From positions 62,001-126,000 of the forward strand of contig CAYQJS010000008.1 in assembly GCA_964417895.1 (NCBI GenBank): a stretch of 64,000 nt of DNA, in the 5' to 3' direction. The notes under the pieces were generated by a model. The model was not told where the DNA came from. It saw nothing but the letters and a program-made list of their open reading frames with translations, and did not search any database. Within the stretch, counting starts at the first letter, position 1, and every line of letters starts with the position of its first letter. The translations under genes and the position numbers were made by a program. Shown here in pieces: positions 49,661-57,746 of the stretch. Source of the DNA: CAYQJS01 sp964417895 (GTDB lineage Bacteria; Chloroflexota; UBA6077; SHYK01).

Positions 49661-49796
49661 GTTTCAAGCAACCACCCCGAACCGCCTGAAGGGCTCGTCG
49701 ACGACATCGGTCGCAAGAAGAGCAGCAGCAATACCGAAGGCAACCAGACCGCGCGCCTCCACGAGACCTGTGGGCGGCGCTGACCGATCCAAGCGT

Positions 49797-49903
49797 CCAG
49801 TTCGGAGTCGCTGATCTTGCGGGGGTTGGCGGGGTCGGGGTGCAGTTCGTCGATTCGGAACTTGGATGATCTGGAGATCAGTCGGGATCGGTGCCAGAGC
49901 CAT
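49797..49903 (-). pseudogene. remnant 5' end of a second ParB-methylase gene
   Basis: From ATG 49903 the sequence reads TDLQIIQVPN then loses frame, but at DNA level it continues to match the start of the gene at 48596 (DPANPRKIS region, GATCTTGCGGGGGTTGGC). Only about 100 nt of coding sequence survive. The 49661-49993 gap holds this remnant and its leader; no intact gene is seen there. Confidence 0.7.
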
Positions 49904-49904
49904 T

Positions 49905-49965
49905 CGCCCTCCTGATCCCCTCGGAGGGCATGAAAAAGACGCCCGCCCTCTCGGGGCGAAGCGTC
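49905..49965 (-). promoter_or_regulatory. second copy of the SD-sequestering structured leader
   Basis: CGCCCTCC (49905-49912) faces GGAGGGC (49923-49929), and a second hairpin GACGC...GCGTC (49938-49965) follows, in the same order and spacing as at 48598-48659. The loop sequences have diverged while both stems are kept. Confidence 0.55.
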
Positions 49966-49993
49966 CTCATTCGGGTGGCTTCGTTATTGAGGA

Positions 49994-50500
49994 TTATATC
50001 GTTGCGGGATCACCCGGAGTCGCCTGCTGGCGATAGTACCCGCAGACCACGAGCTGGATCGTTCGCAGCAGAGGATAGCGCTCCGAAATGGCCGCCCTTG
50101 CCCCTATTCCCCTCTTCGCAACCTCCGCCTTGATTACCGCCAGACACTCGTCAACCGTTCTTACTTCCCCACCCGCAAGTTCCGTGCGGGTTCCCCGACC
50201 AACCAGGATGGCAACTTGCCGCAGTCTGAGATCTTGGCCGAGCCACGGGAACACCTCCGTGGCGATGTGCTTTCGACCCGCCTCGAATTTCTTCGTGAAG
50301 CGTCTTTCCCGCACGGCCCACGGGTGAGCGTCGAGCGAAGGCTCCAGGTGTAGCACCTCCTCGACACCCGGCTTGTACGCCACCAGGTCGAGTTCGCCCT
50401 CCCAGCCGCCGTGCGCGAGCCGCCCCACCTTGATGTTGCGCCTGACGATATAGCCTTGCCAGTCGTAATACTCCACGAGAAGGTCTTCGAGATGGGACAT
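49994..50500 (-). CDS. putative nuclease-fold (PD-(D/E)xK-like) protein
   Basis: A 168-residue protein. 'YYDWQGYIVRRNIKVGRLAHGGWEGELDLVAYKPG' followed by 'VLHLEPSLDAHPW' has the E...D...E-x-x layout of PD-(D/E)xK nuclease folds (Glu in WEGELD, Asp, then Glu in LEPS), but the usual Lys after the last Glu is Ser. It may be catalytically inactive or use another residue. Possible relatives are NERD-like or restriction-accessory proteins. The ATG at 50500 has a weak Shine-Dalgarno. The 291 nt that follow to the amidohydrolase gene show no gene. Confidence 0.55.
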   Translation of the reverse strand: MSHLEDLLVEYYDWQGYIVRRNIKVGRLAHGGWEGELDLVAYKPGVEEVLHLEPSLDAHPWAVRERRFTKKFEAGRKHIATEVFPWLGQDLRLRQVAILVGRGTRTELAGGEVRTVDECLAVIKAEVAKRGIGARAAISERYPLLRTIQLVVCGYYRQQATPGDPATI

Positions 50501-50791
50501 GCTCGGCTCACGCTCCCTTGGGGTATCTTGTGCTCCGAATCGTACCCTCCCACACTTGCCTAGGTGCAGCGCGACGCGGCTCGCGGGAGCATTGCCCAGC
50601 CGCGGCGCTTGTTACCGAGCGGCCCATTGGAGCCCGTCGACTGAAGCGGCCAGCAATCCGATTGCTCGTCCGCCTGCTGGCTTCGCCCAATCCGGTGGAC
50701 CGGTCGCTGCCGCCCCCCTCACGATCCGAACATCGTGGGCGCTTCGTGGGCGCAAAATCGTGAGGAACTTCCGCAAGGCCCAGGTGGGGGC

Positions 50792-51976
50792 TTATGCTTC
50801 GTCCAGGTGGAAGAACTTGACCGCATTCCCTGCGAGCATCTTGTATCGTTCGTCCTCCGGGACCCCGGCGAAGTTCATCTCAATCGTGTCTTGGGAGTGG
50901 GGCCAGTCGGTCCCCGTGTGCGGGAAGTCCGTTTCCCACATCACTTTATCCACCCCGATCTCATGGCGCTGGCGTACCCCAAAGGGGTCTTTCATGAAAC
51001 CCCATAGGAAGTGGTCTTTGATGTACTCGCTCGGCGTGCGCTCGAGCTGGGGGAGGCCGTAATGCTCATGCATCGACCAGTGGGACCGCTCGTACGCTAA
51101 GTCCACTTGCTGCAACCACATCGGCAGCCAACCGATCTGAGTTTCCGCAATGTAGATCTGCAGTGTCGGGAATTGGTCAAGCACGCCAGCAAAGATGAAT
51201 TGCATCACGCTTTCCGATGGCCTGTACCCATAGCTCGTGGTCACCCTCCGAATGGGGTCCCCACGCGTGGTAGCTGGCACGGCCCCCCCAGGCGTCTTCG
51301 TGTACTGCAGCAGCGGGCCGTTATACGTGACACCTGATTCAAACTGGAGGCAATCATGGATCGACAACGGCATGTCCATCTCAACCGCAGCCGCCCAGAA
51401 CAGGTTGTCCTCCGGTGTAGGGAGCATTTTTCCCGCGGGAAAGGTGTTCAGTTGCACACCTTTCATCCCGAGTCGGGCGCAGTGCTCCATCTCCGCGACA
51501 GCCGTCGGCGCGTCCACCTCCGGGAGAACCCCCAATGGAATAAGACGGTCCGGTGCGGCTGCGCAGTATTCCTCCGCTAGCCAGTCGTTGTAGCCCCGGA
51601 TCACGCCTGCGTACGCTTCATCGTCCTTAATCCCGGCACGTATGAAGTTCAGCCCGCCGTCGACCCCGGCGTACAGAACCTCGGCGTCAACGCCGTCCAA
51701 ATCCTGCTCCCGCAAGCGCTGTTCCGGCGAACCTGCCCCGTCGTTGCTCTCATAACTCCCACCTACGCTCCCAATCTGGCGTTCCGCAAGGCCAAGTGCC
51801 CGCCGGTGCACCATTCGTAGCGGCTGACCCTCGATGAATAGAGCCTCGCCCCCGCCCTCCAATTGGATCACCTTCGGCGCAAGGTCACGGTACTCCTTCG
51901 GCACGCGGTGCACCCAACGGTCAGGGGGAACCTCCAAATGCGAGTCGGCTGAGATCACCCGATATGCGCGTGCCAC
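50792..51976 (-). CDS. metal-dependent amidohydrolase (amidohydrolase_2 family)
   Basis: A 394-residue TIM-barrel enzyme. 'YRVISADSHLEVPPDRWVHRVP' carries the DxH first metal motif of the large SAR202/actinobacterial-type amidohydrolase_2 group. Later come 'MPLSIHDCLQFE' (His), 'YIAETQIGWLP' and 'MWETDFPHTGTDWPHS' (Asp). It resembles ACMSD-like decarboxylases/hydrolases acting on carboxylated aromatics. GTG 51976 has GGAGG 8 nt upstream; GTG 52084 is less likely. Paralogue of the 21708 gene but ~75 residues longer. Confidence 0.83.
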   Translation of the reverse strand: MARAYRVISADSHLEVPPDRWVHRVPKEYRDLAPKVIQLEGGGEALFIEGQPLRMVHRRALGLAERQIGSVGGSYESNDGAGSPEQRLREQDLDGVDAEVLYAGVDGGLNFIRAGIKDDEAYAGVIRGYNDWLAEEYCAAAPDRLIPLGVLPEVDAPTAVAEMEHCARLGMKGVQLNTFPAGKMLPTPEDNLFWAAAVEMDMPLSIHDCLQFESGVTYNGPLLQYTKTPGGAVPATTRGDPIRRVTTSYGYRPSESVMQFIFAGVLDQFPTLQIYIAETQIGWLPMWLQQVDLAYERSHWSMHEHYGLPQLERTPSEYIKDHFLWGFMKDPFGVRQRHEIGVDKVMWETDFPHTGTDWPHSQDTIEMNFAGVPEDERYKMLAGNAVKFFHLDEA

Positions 51977-52184
51977 TGACCTAACCTCCTTCTCAGGTTG
52001 CGCCGATAGCGGCGATACCGCTGTGTCTTTTGGCAACCCGAATGTGCGTCGTTCGCGTGATAGGTCGTAAGTTATTGTCCTCACCTCCGCCTTCTCCGCA
52101 GCGACGCCACGGGGGCTCGGTTTTGGAAGATGGGGTTTTCGGTCTCGCTACTGGGCGCCAAGCGGGCCTCACCCCCGGCGGTGC

Positions 52185-53921
52185 TCAGCGAAGCTCCCAG
52201 AGGTGCATGTTCCACCACCTCCCGTCTGCTCCTGACGGGGTAAGGCCCTGCAAACCGGCTATGTGGGCGATCACGACCACTTGGGAATAAAGGGGAATCG
52301 CGGGAAGTTCCTCGCTGGCGATGCGGGCCATCTGCACCAAGTATCCGTTGCGCTGGGATCGATCCATAGATCTGCTAAACGCTTCCAGCAGGCGGTCGTA
52401 TTCCTCGTTGACCCACGAACCGCGGTTGCCGCCGGCGAAGCGGTTCTCAGGCGTCGAAAGGTTCACGGTGCCATACATGTCTTCCAGGGCCTGGCCGCCA
52501 TTGATGAAAAGGGCGGGATAGGCTACCCGAGAGGCCGGGTTAGCTTTCGCCTGGGCCGACGGCAGCACCTGGGTCGAGATATCGATACCAAACCGGCCCA
52601 GGCCATCCTGCATGATGGCAGCCTCGTGGTCGAAGCCATCCCGGTACTGCATTTGCATCGCCAGCCTGCCACCCGCCGGACTCGCGTAGAAACCATCCGG
52701 GCCCTTGATGTAACCCATCTCGGCCAGCCGTTGCGCTGCGAGCCGCAGATCGTAAGGATATTTCTTAACGGCCTGCTGGGCCTCAGGGAAGTACTCAAAG
52801 TATGGGTATACCCAGGTGTCGGACACTCCTCCGAGCCCGTCCGTCATTGCTTGGGTCAGTTCTTGCTTGTCGATGGCGTGCGCCAGCGCCTGGCGGAGGC
52901 GAATGTCAAGAAGGGCTGCGGGATTGACTCGCGCGGGATGGAACTGCACATCGACCCGCACTCCCCCTTTGGGAAAGAACGCCGCAACGCCAGCGCCGGT
53001 CGCTTCGAACTGTTGGCGCAGGACCAGCCCCTCCTTGTAGCTCAGGACATAGTCAGAAGCGATATCCGCTGTTCCCGCCAGGAGACTGGCCACGGCGGCG
53101 TTTGGATTGTGCGTGAAGAGGACCCGGATGAGATCGATCCTCGGACGCCCGAAGACGTAGCCGTCAAACGCGCGCGCCTCCATGAAAGCACCTCGCTCCC
53201 AGTTCGCCAGGCGGAATGGGCCAAGGCCCACATACTCTGTCGTCCAGAAGGGGTGGGCGACGAAGGCGTCGGGGCTACTCCGCTGGAGCGGCTCCTCGAG
53301 GATGTGCCGGGGCAGAGCCGGAAAAATGGGCTTCCCGCCCCCGCCTGAGGTTGCGACGAGCGCATCGGCATCGGCGACGGGGCGCCGCCAGCGGATCACC
53401 ACCGTCCGTGAATCAGCAGCGACCACCTCCGACATGCTGGCCTGGGGCTCGGCCATTGCCTGGCCCACCTCCGGGCCGCCATAGAGCTGGAAGGCGAAAG
53501 CGAAGTCATCCGCGGAAAGCGAGGCCCCATCGTGCCAGGTCAAGTTGGGCTTGAGCCGGTACATTGTCTCCATCTGGCCGTCTGGGAACACGCGCCAGCT
53601 GTCGGTCCCCAACTGGGGGAGAGCCTCCGCCAGCCCCGGGTGGTGGGCATCGCGATCATCTCCCTCGACCAGCCCGGCGTTGAACATCCGGAGATTCATG
53701 CGGTCCCCATTTTGGGCTCCCGCATCCAGAGGCTTGGACCCGAGCTGGACCGGTTCGTCACGCGCCAGCATGATCAGGGTCCGAACCGTCCGCGCGGGCT
53801 CCGCTCTATCACCGGATGGCGCCGGCTGCGCTGGCCCACAGCTAACTAGAGTGGCGGCCAGCCATGCGCAAAGAGTTGGCGTGGATAAGCGGAACAACTC
53901 GCGCCGACGTGACTCACCCAT
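52185..53921 (-). CDS. ABC transporter substrate-binding lipoprotein, peptide (family 5) type
   Basis: A 578-residue solute-binding lipoprotein. The signal peptide has lipobox TLVSC, and the core includes 'METMYRLKPNLTWHDGASLSADDFAFAFQLY', 'RLRQALAHAIDKQELTQAMTDGLGG' and 'AIPLYSQVVVIAHIAGLQG'. Closely similar in layout to the protein at 14393-16177 (shared 'FWTTEYV-LGPF', 'NRFAGGNRGSWVNEEYDRL'), so the two are paralogues. Neither has adjacent permease genes; they may share the Opp importer. ATG 53921 has GGGAG upstream. Followed, after 208 nt, by the amidohydrolase gene. Confidence 0.86.
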   Translation of the reverse strand: MGESRRRELFRLSTPTLCAWLAATLVSCGPAQPAPSGDRAEPARTVRTLIMLARDEPVQLGSKPLDAGAQNGDRMNLRMFNAGLVEGDDRDAHHPGLAEALPQLGTDSWRVFPDGQMETMYRLKPNLTWHDGASLSADDFAFAFQLYGGPEVGQAMAEPQASMSEVVAADSRTVVIRWRRPVADADALVATSGGGGKPIFPALPRHILEEPLQRSSPDAFVAHPFWTTEYVGLGPFRLANWERGAFMEARAFDGYVFGRPRIDLIRVLFTHNPNAAVASLLAGTADIASDYVLSYKEGLVLRQQFEATGAGVAAFFPKGGVRVDVQFHPARVNPAALLDIRLRQALAHAIDKQELTQAMTDGLGGVSDTWVYPYFEYFPEAQQAVKKYPYDLRLAAQRLAEMGYIKGPDGFYASPAGGRLAMQMQYRDGFDHEAAIMQDGLGRFGIDISTQVLPSAQAKANPASRVAYPALFINGGQALEDMYGTVNLSTPENRFAGGNRGSWVNEEYDRLLEAFSRSMDRSQRNGYLVQMARIASEELPAIPLYSQVVVIAHIAGLQGLTPSGADGRWWNMHLWELR

Positions 53922-54210
53922 CCTGTTCTCCCGTCCCTCGTAGAGAGTTGCCCGATCAGATGCCCCTAACCAGCGAGCTAAGTACTTGGGCGGCAGCATA
54001 CACCGGGGGGGCTCGCCGAGCAAGCCCTATTCGGTCATAGGGCTGGCGCCTAGCTGATTCTGTTCTAGAACTGTGGGCATGAAGCCGCGCTCTCGCCCAT
54101 GCTCCGAACACCGTGACACGGCAGATTTTCATTGTTGGCGGCTTCGAACATTTTCCTTGCGACATGTGCCGCACTTTAACGACAGCGCATTGGCTCAGCA
54201 CGACGTCCGA

Positions 54211-55233
54211 TCAGTATCTCACACCACTGCGCACGTCTCTACAGAATCTCTCAACGTGAACCACCATAGCGCCCGGAGCGGCAAAGAGTTGTGCTCTGTC
54301 CGTCACCACGGTGCCGGAATTTGAAACGACAAATACGACGACATCCCGCAAGAGGCTATCGGCCACAGCGGATGCTTGCTCCAGCTTCTGATAGTCGGTA
54401 GTCCCGACAACATATCCGTGTATCGCGTCAATTCTGGTTCTATTGAAAGCCAAGAGCCGGGAAGTAATGTCATCCGATAACCCTAGCGCGTGACACTGGC
54501 TGACCAGCGCACCAAACTCGCGCCTCCGGTCATAATTTGTAGCGCGCTGATTTGCGAAGTAAATGCGGAGCCAAAAATCGATGACCTGCAAGCGGATCGA
54601 AATAACCTCAATGAAGCATCCGGCATTCGCACCATGCGTGATTCTGGACTGGAGCTCAGCGTAATTCTTCAAATGTTGCTGAATATGCTCTTCAACGCCA
54701 GCCCCAACGGCGGTCAATATCTTAAACGTACCTGGCGGCTCGTTCTCGACACGGTCCCACAACTCTCGGTCAGTCGGGGAGGGCTCAGAGCTAAAAGCCA
54801 CGGGCCACCTCCATTCGGGCTCAAGGAATACAACCAACTCATTATGCCGATGGAGTTGCAGGGGTGGCTTCTGAAGCCGTGTTGTCGCCCCCCTTCGAGA
54901 GCGGCGAGTGGGCGTAGGGCTGGCCATGCAGCCCGCAACGCGGGAGGAGCCTAGAGGGTCGAATCGTATCGGCGGGAAGCTGTCGCGCAGCTCGAGGCGA
55001 GCCTGGCCTTCTGCGAAGGCGATGATCGCCTTGCCCACCCGCATGCCGTTAACAGCCTCGGCGTGCAATGCGACCGACGCTAGGATCTGGGCGGCTCGGC
55101 CGGTGATGCGTTGCGTCTCCTCGCCGATCGTGAGCGTTACCTCGAACGTCGACAGGCTGGGCCGAGCTGCCTCGTCCCTCACGGCCGCGGCTCCCGCGTT
55201 GGCCCAGAGGTTCGGGGGATGTGGCGGCGGCAT
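54211..55233 (-). CDS. hypothetical protein with HEPN-like R-x4-H motif
   Basis: About 340 residues if ATG 55233 is the start (uncertain; the frame is open further upstream, and ATG 54927 is another option). The C-terminal ~200 residues are less GC-rich than neighbours and look globular and helical: 'GVEEHIQQHLKNYAELQSRI', 'VIDFWLRIYFANQRATNYDRRREF', 'RLLAFNRTRIDAIHGYVVG'. The R-I-D-A-I-H stretch within the last is the Rx4-6H pattern of HEPN ribonucleases, in the expected helix-end setting. Function unknown; HEPN assignment is inference. The 289 nt beyond its stop (53922-54210) contain no visible gene. Divergent from the enolase-superfamily gene. Confidence 0.5.
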   Translation of the reverse strand: MPPPHPPNLWANAGAAAVRDEAARPSLSTFEVTLTIGEETQRITGRAAQILASVALHAEAVNGMRVGKAIIAFAEGQARLELRDSFPPIRFDPLGSSRVAGCMASPTPTRRSRRGATTRLQKPPLQLHRHNELVVFLEPEWRWPVAFSSEPSPTDRELWDRVENEPPGTFKILTAVGAGVEEHIQQHLKNYAELQSRITHGANAGCFIEVISIRLQVIDFWLRIYFANQRATNYDRRREFGALVSQCHALGLSDDITSRLLAFNRTRIDAIHGYVVGTTDYQKLEQASAVADSLLRDVVVFVVSNSGTVVTDRAQLFAAPGAMVVHVERFCRDVRSGVRY

Positions 55234-55250
55234 TCCACGCCGTCCGCGCT

Positions 55251-55256
55251 TACAAT
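55251..55256 (+). promoter_or_regulatory. putative -10 (TACAAT) of the enolase-superfamily gene
   Basis: TACAAT lies 20 nt before ATG 55276, leaving room for a short leader that contains the GGAGGGG Shine-Dalgarno. No good -35 was found. Confidence 0.4.
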
Positions 55257-55275
55257 CGACGCACGGAGGGGCTTC

Positions 55276-56400
55276 ATGAAAATCACCGATGTCATCGTCA
55301 AGCGATTCGCCGAGCGAGTTGACGGCAAGGACGTTCCCGGGGGCCGCGAGGTCCAGACCGTCACGGTCCATACGGACGAAGGCGTCACCGGAATGGGCTA
55401 CGTCAGCCTGCGCAGCGCGGGCGTCGGCCCGTCGGGCGACATCCACGCCGCCTTCTTAAGGCGCAATCTCAAGAACCTCATCGTCGGCGAGGACCCGTTG
55501 TTGACCGAACGCGTCTGGCAGCGCATGTACGCGCCCGCCTCGAAGCTTGGAAGGCGAGGGCTCGTCCTCAACTGCATCTCGGCCATCGACTGCGCCCTCT
55601 GGGACATCAAGGGCAAGCTGTTGAACGTCCCCGTCTCGGACCTGCTCGGTGGGCGGCGCGAGCGCATCCCGACCTACGCGAATAACGCGCAACACCTGCC
55701 GCCCGACAAGCTGGCCCAGAAGGCGACGGAGTACGTCGGCATGGGCCACACCGCCCTCAAAATCCGCGGTAATGCCATGTACGTTTCCCTCAAGGAGGCC
55801 ACCGAGCGGGTGATCGCGGTCCGTGAGGCGGTGGGCCCCGATGTCAAGCTCATGGTCGACGTGAACGGGACGTGGGACGCCGACACGGCGATCCAACAGC
55901 TTCACGTCTGGGAGCCGTACGACGTCTACTGGCTCGAGGAGCCCGTGCCGCCCGAGGACGTTGCCGGCTACGTCCACGTGCGGGCCCGGTCGGGCGACAC
56001 GTACATCGTCGGCGGCGAGCAGCACGCCGGGGTTCACGAGTTCCGCCAGCTGATCGAGCACGGCGCGGTCGACATCGTGCAGCCCGACGCCAACGTGACC
56101 GGCGGCATCACCGACTGGATGAAGATCTACAACCTGGCGACGGCCTTCAACGTCGTCGTGTCGCCCCACGCGCTGCAATGGATCCACATCCACATGGCCG
56201 CGGCGCTTCCGAACGTCAAGTGGATCGAGTACTTCATGGCGGACAACGAGCTGTTCGACTTCCAGGTCAAGCTGTTCAAGGGCCCGCGCATCCGGGAGGT
56301 CCGACAGGAGGACGGCGTCTTCCTCCTGCCACCTGAGGGCCCGGGCCTGGGGTTGGAGCTGGATGACGCCGAGGCGGAGCGCTGCCTGATCGACGAGTAA
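55276..56400 (+). CDS. enolase-superfamily enzyme (mandelate racemase/muconate lactonizing type)
   Basis: A 374-residue dehydratase/racemase-type enzyme. It has the N-terminal capping domain ('MKITDVIVKRFAERVDG'), then a barrel with 'LKIRG' at the Lys position, metal ligands in LMVDVNGTWD (Asp), YWLEEPVPPED (Glu) and VGGEQHAG (Glu), and the catalytic His in VVSPHALQWIH. The ligand set and 'EQHAG' suggest an acid-sugar dehydratase-like member; substrate not assignable. ATG 55276 has GGAGGGG. Followed by an SDR gene on the same strand after a repeat, perhaps acting on the same sugar-acid pathway. Confidence 0.88.
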   Translation: MKITDVIVKRFAERVDGKDVPGGREVQTVTVHTDEGVTGMGYVSLRSAGVGPSGDIHAAFLRRNLKNLIVGEDPLLTERVWQRMYAPASKLGRRGLVLNCISAIDCALWDIKGKLLNVPVSDLLGGRRERIPTYANNAQHLPPDKLAQKATEYVGMGHTALKIRGNAMYVSLKEATERVIAVREAVGPDVKLMVDVNGTWDADTAIQQLHVWEPYDVYWLEEPVPPEDVAGYVHVRARSGDTYIVGGEQHAGVHEFRQLIEHGAVDIVQPDANVTGGITDWMKIYNLATAFNVVVSPHALQWIHIHMAAALPNVKWIEYFMADNELFDFQVKLFKGPRIREVRQEDGVFLLPPEGPGLGLELDDAEAERCLIDE

Positions 56401-56417
56401 AAGCAAGCTCGTAATTG

Positions 56418-56524
56418 TCACCCCTGAGCGACAGCGAAGGGTCTGGGGGCGCGCCCAAAACATGGGTCGGAGGCTGGAAGCTCGATGCCGACCCCAGATG
56501 CTTCGCCTGCGGCTCAGCATGACA
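56418..56524. repeat. REP-like palindromic element
   Basis: Near-identical in layout to 14212-14316: CCTGAGCGACAGCGAAGGGTCT ... GATGCCGACCCCAGATGCTTCGCC ... CTCAGCATGACA, with inverted ends. Confidence 0.78.
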
Positions 56525-56597
56525 GTTTTCATGCCTGAGTGGCGCGCCGTGAAAGCTAAGACAACTTTGGAATGACAGACAAGGATGGGGCGTGTCT

Positions 56598-57542
56598 ATG
56601 ATCCTGGTGACCGGCGGCATGGGATTCATCGGCTTGCACGTCGTCAAGAGCCTGCTCGACGCAGGCGAGAACGTCGTCGTTACGTGGAACCATTCCTGGC
56701 GCGTGCCTGAGTTCTGGGAGGACCAACTGGGCAAGCGCGTGATCGCCGAACGGGTGGACGTCACCTACCCCCACGACCTGCTCTCCGTCGCGAAGAAGCA
56801 CAACGTGGAGAGCATCATCCACCTCGCCACGCCGGTCGTGGGGACCGCCACGCCATCGCAGGACTACATGATCAACATGTACGGCCTGCTCAACGTGCTG
56901 GAGGCGGCCCGCCTCGTGGGCGCGCGTCGCGTGACTTTTGCCGGCTCCTCCACCGTCTACTCGGGGCTGAACGCGGGCCCGTACCGCGAGGACGCGCTGG
57001 TCCCGCTCGACTCTCGCACCGCGACCGAGGCCTTCAAGAAAGCCTGCGAGACGCTGCTCTTGCACTACGCGGATCGGGTTGAGCTGAGCGTTGCATCGGT
57101 CCGCCCGCGGCTGGTCTATGGCCCGATGTACTACTCGCTGATGAATTTGCCGAGCCGCCTGTGCCACGCGGCCGTCGAGGGCACGGAGCCGAACTACGGC
57201 CCATCGGGACCGCCATTCGCCGAGGACACCAGCGATTTCACCTACGTGAAGGACTGTGCCGAGGTGCTGAAGCGCGTGAATAGCGCGGAGCAGCTCCAGC
57301 ATCGGGTGTACAACGTCGGCGGCGGCCGCGCCTTCACGATGCAGGAGCTGGTCGACGCCGTGAAGGAGATGGTGCCCGACGCGAAGATCGAGGTGAAGCC
57401 GGGTGCGAACCCGCGCGGCAACCCTCCCGGCAACTACCTCGATCTAACGCGTGCGAAGGACGACCTCGGCTTCACGCCGAGCTACCCCATTGACCGCGGC
57501 GTGGCCGACTACATCACCTGGCTGCGGAACCACCCGCTGTAA
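56598..57542 (+). CDS. NAD-dependent epimerase/dehydratase (extended SDR) with altered active site
   Basis: A 314-residue Rossmann-fold protein. MILVTGGMGFIGLHV is the NAD-binding motif; 'SIIHLATPV', 'VTFAGSSTVYSG' (active-site Ser region) and 'RPRLVYGP' are typical of extended SDRs. At the YxxxK motif the sequence is T-E-A-F-K (Thr143, Lys147), so the catalytic Tyr is replaced by Thr. The enzyme may use another residue or act on unusual chemistry. ATG 56598 has GGGG at suitable spacing; GTG 56592 is an alternative. Confidence 0.85.
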   Translation: MILVTGGMGFIGLHVVKSLLDAGENVVVTWNHSWRVPEFWEDQLGKRVIAERVDVTYPHDLLSVAKKHNVESIIHLATPVVGTATPSQDYMINMYGLLNVLEAARLVGARRVTFAGSSTVYSGLNAGPYREDALVPLDSRTATEAFKKACETLLLHYADRVELSVASVRPRLVYGPMYYSLMNLPSRLCHAAVEGTEPNYGPSGPPFAEDTSDFTYVKDCAEVLKRVNSAEQLQHRVYNVGGGRAFTMQELVDAVKEMVPDAKIEVKPGANPRGNPPGNYLDLTRAKDDLGFTPSYPIDRGVADYITWLRNHPL

Positions 57543-57544
57543 GC

Positions 57545-57710
57545 ACGTCCATAGAAGAGTTTCGTGGAAATGAGCCGGGGCTACCCCCCTCCCTAACCCT
57601 CCCCCGCAAGGGGGGAGGGGACGGCCGTACTCCCTAACTCTCCGCTGCAAAGGGGGAAGGGCCAGCCACACTCCTCCCCCTCGAAGGTTGGAGGGTTGGG
57701 GTGGGGGTGA
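57545..57710. repeat. GC-palindrome element with GCACGTCCATAGAAGAGTTTCG end
   Basis: The left end matches the inverted right end of the element at 31870-31992. Palindromic cores: CCCTCCCCCGCAAGGGGGGAGGGG, CTCTCCGCTGCAAAGGGGGAAGG and CTCCCCCTCGAAGGTTGGAGGG. Fills the gap between convergent genes. Confidence 0.75.
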
Positions 57711-57746
57711 ATCCAGGCACCGGACGTACGAGCACTTGCCTCCCGC

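Noticed and set aside
50508..50791. short open frames in the gap after the amidohydrolase gene
   Set aside because: Low-complexity translations without start signals; nothing convincing seen in this 291-nt stretch.
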